Source: Chitinophagaceae bacterium | GTDB taxonomy: Bacteria > Bacteroidota > Bacteroidia > Chitinophagales > Chitinophagaceae | Length of the DNA stretch: 14,954 nucleotides | Assembly (NCBI GenBank): GCA_003167015.1 | Contig: PMUF01000269.1 | Span: 1 to 14,954 of the forward strand | Direction of reading: 5' to 3' | Part shown: one piece after another, positions 1-8,000 of the stretch | Position numbering within the stretch: position 1 is the first letter of the stretch | Layout: each line of letters opens with the position of its first letter | The notes under the pieces: generated by a model | The model's database searches: none | Seen by the model: the letters and a program-made list of their open reading frames with translations, nothing else | What the model was told of the DNA's origin: nothing | Translations under genes and position numbers: made by a program

Positions 1-414
1 AAACAGGATACGATGAGAGTTGCCTCCAAGGAATCGGGATCCGTATACGACATCCGCATCCCCCCTGACAATCGGCTTCAATAGCAAATTGAACTCCTCC
101 GGATCATACTCCAGGTCGGCATCCTGCATGATCAGGTATTGCCCCGTGGCCTTCTGGATGCCCAGGTGGATAGCGGCGCCCTTACCTTTATTGACCTCAT
201 GCTTGTAATACTGCATGTTCAATTCGGGATGCGCCTCCATATAAGCCAACAAAACCTCTTCTGTATTATCCGTACTGCAGTCATTGACGAGAATAAGCTC
301 CTTTTCAATATTCGTGATCAGCTGAACCTCCGCTACCCGGTCAAGTATAAGATGTATGGTCCTTCCTTCGTTATAGGCCGGAATAATGATCGAAAGCTTG
401 GTGAACTTTTCCAT
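1..414 (-). CDS. Family 2 glycosyltransferase, polyprenyl-phosphate sugar synthase (DPM1-like) type, 3'-truncated by window edge
   Basis: Reading the minus strand from an ATG at 414-412 gives 138 codons without a stop, running off the left edge, so only the N-terminal catalytic half is present. The GT-A fold motifs are in order: IPAYNE at residues 11-16, the nucleotide-binding VNDCSTDNT at 43-51, NKGKGAA at 75-81, the metal-binding QDADLEYDP at 97-105, and YGSRF at 124-128. The NKGKG-AA and DADLEYDP pair is characteristic of the DPM1/DPG-synthase branch, which transfers a sugar from a nucleotide donor to dolichyl or undecaprenyl phosphate on the cytoplasmic face of the membrane. The donor sugar cannot be told from the sequence. 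C-terminal membrane segments, present in some relatives, would lie outside the window. The gene is divergent from the GT-C type membrane protein at 516, with 101 bases between the two starts. Confidence 0.9.
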   Translation of the reverse strand, partial: MEKFTKLSIIIPAYNEGRTIHLILDRVAEVQLITNIEKELILVNDCSTDNTEEVLLAYMEAHPELNMQYYKHEVNKGKGAAIHLGIQKATGQYLIMQDADLEYDPEEFNLLLKPIVRGDADVVYGSRFLGGNSHRILF

Positions 415-515
415 TGGTTATCTCTTAAGTATTTTTCAGGACATCAAAATACGATACAATGCCTTGATTTGCAATATTTTTCCGCTTTTTTAAAAAAATT
501 GTCGTAAAATTCATT
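415..515. promoter_or_regulatory. Divergent intergenic region between the glycosyltransferase and GT-C genes
   Basis: These 101 bases must hold promoters for both divergent genes. The stretch is AT-rich and includes a perfect 12-base palindrome of six T then six A at 486-497, about 20 bases before the plus-strand start. TTTG at 468-471 could serve as a Bacteroidota -33 element for the plus strand, but I could not find an exact TAnnTTTG -7 element at the right distance on either strand. No clear Shine-Dalgarno sequence precedes either start, which is usual in this phylum. The position is certain; the exact promoter elements are not. Confidence 0.4.
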
Positions 516-1934
516 ATGAAACGCGTCTATCCCCTTTTGTCCCTTTTCTTTTTTATCATCCTCTTTTGTTTTGCGTATTTTCATACCTGGGAGGTCGACG
601 AAGCCTGGACTTATTTGTCCGTAAAGAATGAATCTTTTTCAGACATTCTCGCTTATGCGCATTTCAATATCGCCAACAACCACCTGCTGAATTCCTTTTG
701 GTTCAAGCTCATGCAACTGGCATCAGCGCATAACGTCATCTTCTTTCGGCTGGCAAGCCTCATCTCTTTCTTGTTTTATAGCTATTTTCTCTATAGGATC
801 GTTACCTATAAAACCACCTTCTGGCAATCCGTTTCAGACTGGTGGCTTGTCTTGTTTTTCCTGCCCCCGATCATGGTCTATTTCACCCTCGGACGGGGAT
901 ATGGTCTGGCAACCACAGCCTTCTTAGGTGCACTGTATTATATGAAAGTCTGGCTTGACGAAAAACATCAGCCCGATTATTGGAAATTCTTTTTCCTCGC
1001 TTGCCTCAGCAGCCTGTCGATCGTCAGCTTTCTCTTTCCCTTCCTCGCCATGCTCATCTATATCGCGGTCCGGACCGCCGATCCTATCTTTTCCAAACGG
1101 AATATGATCACCGCTATTTTGATCCTGCCGCTCATCGGCTACATTTACTATGTCGGTAAAGTGATTCTCCTGCACGATAAGATCATCAACGGCACTGATC
1201 ACCTCTTCATCAACGGTATGTACGCCACCTTTGCCGGCGCCCTGTCGATCTACGACTTTTGCTTCCCTTTTCCGGACCTCGTTACGAGGTTTTGGCTTGT
1301 CCCTGTCTCTAAAGCCCTCGTAATACTCACCTTTCTCCCGGTGGCCTGGATCATCGTCAGAAAACGACAGGCCCGGGCCTACATGGAACTTTCGATATTG
1401 CTATTCTTTACTGTACTTCTATTCATCACCCACCTGATCCTGAAAGCCAAATACCCTTCGGACCGGTCCATTATCTACGTTCTATATCTTCTTTATATCC
1501 CGGTGATCAGTTACATCGTCAGGTATCGCGACAAATATTTTAAGCTGCACTATTTTACCATCCTGCTCTTCAGTATCATTAACTTCTGCAGCTATTTCTA
1601 TTCACTTTTCCGCCCCGAACTCTACGCCACCCTTGCCAAAGAGCCCGCTCGTACCTATGCTATCATCTCGGACTGGCCCAATCAGGGCGATCAGGTCTAT
1701 AGCGATCTGTACTTCGACGGCCGGCTGCATTTCTCCTATATCGCCAAATCTTTCGAGACGGATTGGGCACCCGTAGATCAAAAGATCAAAACCATTCTCC
1801 GGGACCATTCCGCCGATTTTCTTCTCTTGCAGCGTTCCAGCTGGCTCCGGGATCAATCACTGCTAGCCGCGTGGCCAGCACAAAAACTCTTCTCATCATC
1901 TTATAAAGAGCTTTATCTGATCAGGCTTAGATAA
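516..1934 (+). CDS. Polytopic membrane glycosyltransferase-like protein (GT-C fold, GT39/ArnT-like)
   Basis: A 472-residue integral membrane protein with roughly ten hydrophobic segments between residues 5 and 365 and a soluble C-terminal tail of about 100 residues (370-472). It carries GT-C hallmarks: an acidic pair (D28, E29 in VDEAWTY) in the first periplasmic loop right after the first membrane helix, the NNHLLNS motif at 54-60, LGRGYG at 125-130 at the start of a later helix, and YPSDRS at 313-318 before a hydrophobic helix. Enzymes with this layout move a sugar from a polyprenyl-phosphate carrier to a lipid, glycan or protein on the outer face of the inner membrane. The neighbouring DPM1-like enzyme could supply that donor. 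The ATG at 516 is chosen because it directly precedes the first membrane helix. The acceptor is unknown and family membership is by motif only. Transcription probably ends at the hairpin right after the stop. Confidence 0.75.
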   Translation: MKRVYPLLSLFFFIILFCFAYFHTWEVDEAWTYLSVKNESFSDILAYAHFNIANNHLLNSFWFKLMQLASAHNVIFFRLASLISFLFYSYFLYRIVTYKTTFWQSVSDWWLVLFFLPPIMVYFTLGRGYGLATTAFLGALYYMKVWLDEKHQPDYWKFFFLACLSSLSIVSFLFPFLAMLIYIAVRTADPIFSKRNMITAILILPLIGYIYYVGKVILLHDKIINGTDHLFINGMYATFAGALSIYDFCFPFPDLVTRFWLVPVSKALVILTFLPVAWIIVRKRQARAYMELSILLFFTVLLFITHLILKAKYPSDRSIIYVLYLLYIPVISYIVRYRDKYFKLHYFTILLFSIINFCSYFYSLFRPELYATLAKEPARTYAIISDWPNQGDQVYSDLYFDGRLHFSYIAKSFETDWAPVDQKIKTILRDHSADFLLLQRSSWLRDQSLLAAWPAQKLFSSSYKELYLIRLR

Positions 1935-1965
1935 AAGGCCGACCCGGTTTATCGGATCGGCCTTT
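1934..1965. terminator. Bidirectional intrinsic terminator between convergent genes
   Basis: A 9-base perfect stem (AAAGGCCGA at 1934-1942, TCGGCCTTT at 1957-1965), with CCG/CGG pairs continuing inside it, overlaps the last base of the stop codon of the GT-C gene. On the plus strand it is followed by a T-rich stretch (TTTATTGATTTGTTTTTC). On the minus strand it also ends in a short T run. It sits between the plus-strand gene ending at 1934 and the minus-strand gene ending at 2004, so it can serve both. Confidence 0.8.
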
Positions 1966-2003
1966 ATTGATTTGTTTTTCAAATTATCTGGAAAAACGGG
2001 GCC

Positions 2004-5000
2004 TTACTTTGTCTTCACCAGCAATACTGACTTATGTGTTCCCTTGTTGGTGTACAACACTTCTACGAAGTAGACTCCGGCAGACAGGTTTGCCAGCGAG
2101 TTCAGCTGCACCACATTGTTGCCATCGTTCAGATTATACACCGGCTGGTTAAGCAGCTTCTGTCCCGTTGCATCCGTCACCGATATCAGCACATTGTCAC
2201 CATTGCTGGCCGGTATGGACAGGGTAACGCTATTCTGGAATGGATTCGGATAAGCGTACAACGGTTTCAGCGCATCGAGGCTGTCTGTTGTCGAGCTGGA
2301 TGGGATCGCTGCCGTGGAAAGGACAGCCGTCGTATTGGCGCCGCCCAGGGTCCCGGGCGCCGGCGATGTACTTTGCAGCGATGCATCATACCCCTTGATA
2401 ACGACGACACCCAGCGTGGCAAATGAAGAGTTGGCGCTATCATAGTACTTCGCTCCTATGCCCACGGTACCATTCGCATCCGGCGTGATCCCGAAGAAGG
2501 TGAGCGTTCCGGTAACGTTCGAGTGCGCATTCAGGATACCACCCTGCCCATTGCTCAGGAAGTATTTGGTACTTGCATTGCCGGTATTGTCATCCGTAAC
2601 GCTGCTGAACAGCGTAAAGTCATAGGTCTTGGCAATATCCAGTCCGGTGAAAATAACATAGGAAGAGTCGCCCTGGAAGTTCAGCCAGCTTTGATTCATC
2701 GCTACATCCGGGAAGACACCCGAATTATTGCCCGTACCCGCACCGCAGCATTCTACCTCATCCCATATGTCAGGCTGCGACATCCCGACATTGGTCGGCT
2801 GGCCGAACTCATTGTTGAAATTGTTCCAGACATTCGGCGCCGACGGATAGATCCAGTTCAGATTGTTGAATGGAGCCGGCGCGATGGAATGCGGCTGCGT
2901 GGTGGGCCATATTCTATTAAGGAATATGAACTCGGTGTTCTGATACGTATAGGCCTTCAATGGTGCGCTATAGTTGGAGTAAACAGTTCCGTTGACCGCC
3001 CTGACAACATAATCATAGGCCTGGTCGGCTGGCAGGCTACTGTCCACATAGCTGGTGCTATTGGCCGGCAGTGATGCCAACAGGCTATAGCTGCCCCCAT
3101 CCGGTGCGCGCCAGACCTGGTACCCGGTTTCATTGCTGCCCCTGTCCTGCCACTGAAGATCTATCGTACCCGTCACACTGTAATCCTTCTTACGAAGCTG
3201 GGTGGGACCGAACGGAACACTGCTGCCCGGTGTATAAGTCTCGATGACCAGGGCATTCAGGATACCGGCAACTGCTGACGGATCCTTCGTGATGTCGATG
3301 ACAACCGTCCCGGTGCTGTCAGGCGTTATGCCGTTTAACTCGACCGTCTTGTTGGAGTTGTGCACCGCGTTGATCGAAACTGTCTCACCATTGATCGAGT
3401 AGTACGTCAGCACATTGGCATCTGTATTGGAGCTGGCATAGAACTGGAAGTTATACGCGTTCGCCGTATTCAGCCCGGTAACAGTAACCCTGTGCGTACT
3501 GCTGCTCGTGAAATAGATATTATTGACGACCGCAATTTCAGGATACAGGTCCGACCCATTCCTTCTCCGCTCGCCGGACGCGCCAATGCCGTCCCAGCCA
3601 TCCGTCAGCGTTACTGTCACGCCCGTATTCTTACCGGTCTGATCCAGCAGATTACTGTAATAGTATCCGGCAAAAGGTATATAGCCAATATTCATGGGAT
3701 TCCATGGAGCAGGGACCAGGTAGGGGGTCGGCGTAAAGTCCAGGTAGGTGTAGACGATCCCGGAATCGGTCACATTGATGCTGAAGCTGGTCGAAGCGCT
3801 CGAATCGTACATATCGGTAGCCGTAACCGTTACCCCGTTATAGGTGCCCTGGAAACCGGCGGTCGGTGTGATCGTGATGACCCCGGTGCCATTCCCATTG
3901 TCCACAAAGCTCGCGAACGGAGGCAGGCCGGTCGCCGTCAGCGTCAGTTGATCGGCGGAATCATCGGTTGCGGTCACATTGACCTGCATAGATTGTTTAT
4001 TGGACAAAACAACATTCTGGATGGCGGCGATTACCGGAGCATGGTCCGGTGTCACAATAGCAGCCGTGTCGGAATAGCTCGTCCCGGCCGAATTGGTGGC
4101 GGCAACCGTGTAGTAATATTGCGTAGTCCCTCTGATGGCGGTATCCGTATACGTCGTGCTGGTAGAGGGTAAGGTCGCCAGCAGTTGGAATGAAGAAGTA
4201 TTCTTCGTCGAACGGTACAGCAGGTAGGAGGACGCATTATAAGCTACGTCCGTCCAGGTCAATCCTACGCTCGACCCGCCATTCATAGTGGCTTGCAGAT
4301 TAGTTGGGGTGGCCGGAGTCGTGCCGTCATTGAAATAGTTCTGTATGACCACGGCATTCAGATAGCCCGGATTGCCTGCCGTCGACATATTCACCGTTAT
4401 CGTGCCGTTCGCGGCCGGTGTCAGGCTGTCCAGCGTCACCGTATTCTGGGTATTGTTCTGGACATTCAGGCTGACCGTTTGACTCCCCGAAGAATAGATC
4501 GTGTTTCCATTATTGCCGAATCCACTGTAATTGCTCGCGGCATATAACGTGACATTATATTTTACCGCCGGATTGAGCCCCGAGATCGTTAAGTTGGCAG
4601 TAGGAGGACCCCCGTTAAAATTGAAATACCAGTAATCCCGCTCTACCACATCCGGGTAGATGCCCGAATTGTTTCCGGTATATGGTCCGTATGGCCATGG
4701 ATCCCAGAAAGTGGTGTTCAGGGCCAGGCCGATATTGGTCGTGTTCCCATACTGGTCCACCAGGTTGGAGATCGTCGGCGAGGTCATGTTATTCCAGGGC
4801 GCGGGTGCAGCTGACAGCGCATATACCCTGGCATAGATCTTCGGCGCCGGGTTTGCATAGACGACAGTGAGGCTGAAGGTACGCGTAGCGGAAAGACCAT
4901 TGTTATCCGTGACCGTCACCGGTACGGTATAGGTCCCCGCCGCCGCATACCCCGGCTTGAGCACCAGCGTACCCGTTCCGTTTACCCCCTGGGTAATGGT

Positions 5001-8000
5001 ATAGTTGATATACCGACTGGGATCGACGATCGAAAGCGTCAGCGTATCGGCAGTATTCACATTCTGACCGGTCAGCGCAATCGAAACAGAATCTCCTTCA
5101 CTTATCGTGTAATTACCTACACTGTCCAACGTCGGCGCATAGTTATTATTCACGCTCAGGATGAACTTCGTCGTATCCGCACCGCCGTAGGAATCCGTCG
5201 CGGCCACCATCAGATTGTACGTGCCCGCATTGCTCACCGTCGGATTCAGCGTCAACTGACCAGTCCCATTCCCATTGTCCGTCAGCGTCGCAAAGGACGG
5301 CAGGTTCGGCGCACTCAGCGTCACAGCGCCGCCCGTAGCCAGTGTCGCACTGATCGGGATCGTCGTCGTCGTACCATAACGCGCCTGCTGGTTCGCTATT
5401 GCCGTGATTACCGGCGGTACATCCAGGGTCACGGTATTCACCTGATTGCTATAGGCGGAAGTCCCACCCACGTTCACCGCATTTACCTGGTAATAGTATT
5501 TAGCATCCGCAAACAAGCCGTTATCCTTGTAGGAGAAAGTATTGGAAGGCAGCGTAGCCACCAGGATAAAGCTTTGGTTGTTGTTGTTGCTGCGGTATAC
5601 CTCGTAATTACTTGCATTGGTCGCCGTATCCTGCCAGCTGAGACTGATGCCGGTGGCGCTGGTAGCCGTCGCCGTAAGATTGGTGGGCGCCGCCGGTACG
5701 GGAGGCAGTACCTGCGTGGTGGCATTCGACTGCCTGAAGGTATAATTCATCAGCGTCTGGATGACATCCGGCGTCAGGGCCGTATTGTACACCCCGAAAT
5801 TATCGATCCAGCCACCGAACCAGGCGCCGGTGACGTTCAGCGCATTGGTGCCATTCGTCGCGCCGATACGCGCTCCGTCGGTGGTGGTGGCGATGGAATG
5901 AAAGCCGAGGCTGGTATTCGAAGCTGCCAGCACGCCATTGACGTACAGCAGCAGCGAATCTCCATAATAGACCACGGCAAGATGGTTCCAGCCGGTGCTG
6001 GTATAAGTCGCAGTGATCGTTTTACGCACACTGGCGCTGGCCACAGCCGCCTCCAGGGTGCCATTGTTCAGTGTCAGGGACAGCCCGTTCGTACTGCCGC
6101 CGATCTCCCATATCGGCTTGTTGGCCCCGCTGGTACTGGAAGCTTTGACCCAGACCGCTATCGTCCGCTGATAATAATTCTCCTGGAGGAATCCATTCGT
6201 ATTGTTGATCGTCACGGCTTGGCTGGTGCCATTGAGCTTCAGGGAAGCGGCGCCTTCTTCTTTATTGGTCGCATCGAATACCGGGCTGCCGATAGTGGTC
6301 AACGTGTGGCCGTTGCCGGTGCTGTCGACATAGGTATTATCAAAATCGAAAAGGGCTTCCGTATAATTGCTCGTGAAGTTGGAACCGCCATACAGGTTCA
6401 CCGCCCTCACCTCGTAAAAATATTGGGTGCTCGCTGCAGCCGTACTATCGATATAGGTGGAGACACCGGCGCCGGTTGTGCCGATAATGACGGCGCCCGC
6501 ATTGGCCGGACTGTTGGACCTCCAGACCTCGAACCCTGTCTCATTGTTGCTGTTGTCTTTCCAGGTCAGGCTGATCGACTTATAGGACAGTGCCGTAGCA
6601 ATAAGGTTGGAAGGAGCAATGGGTACGGTTCCGTTCACCACCGGAGATTGCGTAAAGGCGCTGTTCGGAATGGCGACAAAGCTCGAAGAGCCCGGCGTCT
6701 TCCAGGAAACGGTCAGCGCATATCCACCACTCTGCTGTAAATAGGCGACCGCAATGGGATAAAGTCCGGCTGTCAGGGTGATGGGGGAAGAAGCAACCGT
6801 CGTGGTACCATGCAGGCCATCATTATTGACCAGCGCCGTGCCCGTAAAATTGTAAGGCGAGCCGACCTGGTTCAGGGAACCCAGGTACAATTTGCTGGCA
6901 TCATCCGAAGCGGTCTCGAAAGTATAGGTGCCCGTGGTAGGGATATTGATATATCCCTGGAAAAGGAAGCCAAATTGAACTGCATCAACCGCCGGAGTCA
7001 GGGTGAAGTTCGGCACTGAACCCGAGAACAATGGTACCAGGGTGCTATAGTTGGGCAGGTCGGTTAAGCTCGAAGATAGATTATCGTAATAGTTATAGGG
7101 TATCCCGTTCAGCAACGCCTCGCCGGTGACCTGGTTACTCGGAATGGACACATTGCCCGCCGCATCCCTCGCCTTCACGATGAAGACATAGGATTGGGCA
7201 TTCTGCAAGCTGTATACCGTGAAGCTCAGCTGGGTGGGGGGCACCGTATAATTCTTCGCGCCGTTAACATAGATATCATAGGCAACCACGCCCACATTAT
7301 CGGTAGAGGCGTTCCAGCTCAACGAAACAGAAGTTATCGTAGTGCCGGCAACGATCAGGTTGCCGGGCGCTGTCGGGGGCTGGGTATCCTTCGTGGTCGT
7401 CACAGTCGCCTGGTTGGACGTCGTCGAGGCTCCCGTGCTGTCGATAGCCCTGATCACATAGTAATAGGTCGTGCCGGAATTCAACCCCGGAATGGTATCC
7501 TTGGTAGAATCCTGACCCGCAATCGCCACCAGATTGTAGGGACCGCCCGACTGCGTGGCCTGGTAGATCTCGTAACCGGTCTCAAGATGCGCCGGAGACG
7601 GGTTCCGGTTCCAGGTCAGCAATACAGACGTCTGCGACAACGCCGTGGCGATTACGCCCGATGCCGGGTTCGGTGGATTCGGACCAGTCGCGCTGATGAC
7701 TGAAAAAGGTGATGAGAAACTGCTCGAACAGCCCCCCGCTTGTGTCACCTCCACGATATATTGACCCGGAGCCGTTGTGACATTCAGCGTGTTGGTCGTG
7801 CCGACCGTCGTATTGCTGCCTACTTTCTGCCAGACATAGCTGGCATACCCCGCAGGCACCTGCAGCGTGACCCCGGTACTGGCCAGGGAAGGTATGACGG
7901 CGCTCTCCAGCCCGTTGGTGGTGATGGGCGGCGTCACCGTCGGCTGCCGGACGCTGATCACAGCAGGCGTGGGCGACCAGGCCGACCAAATGCTATTTCT

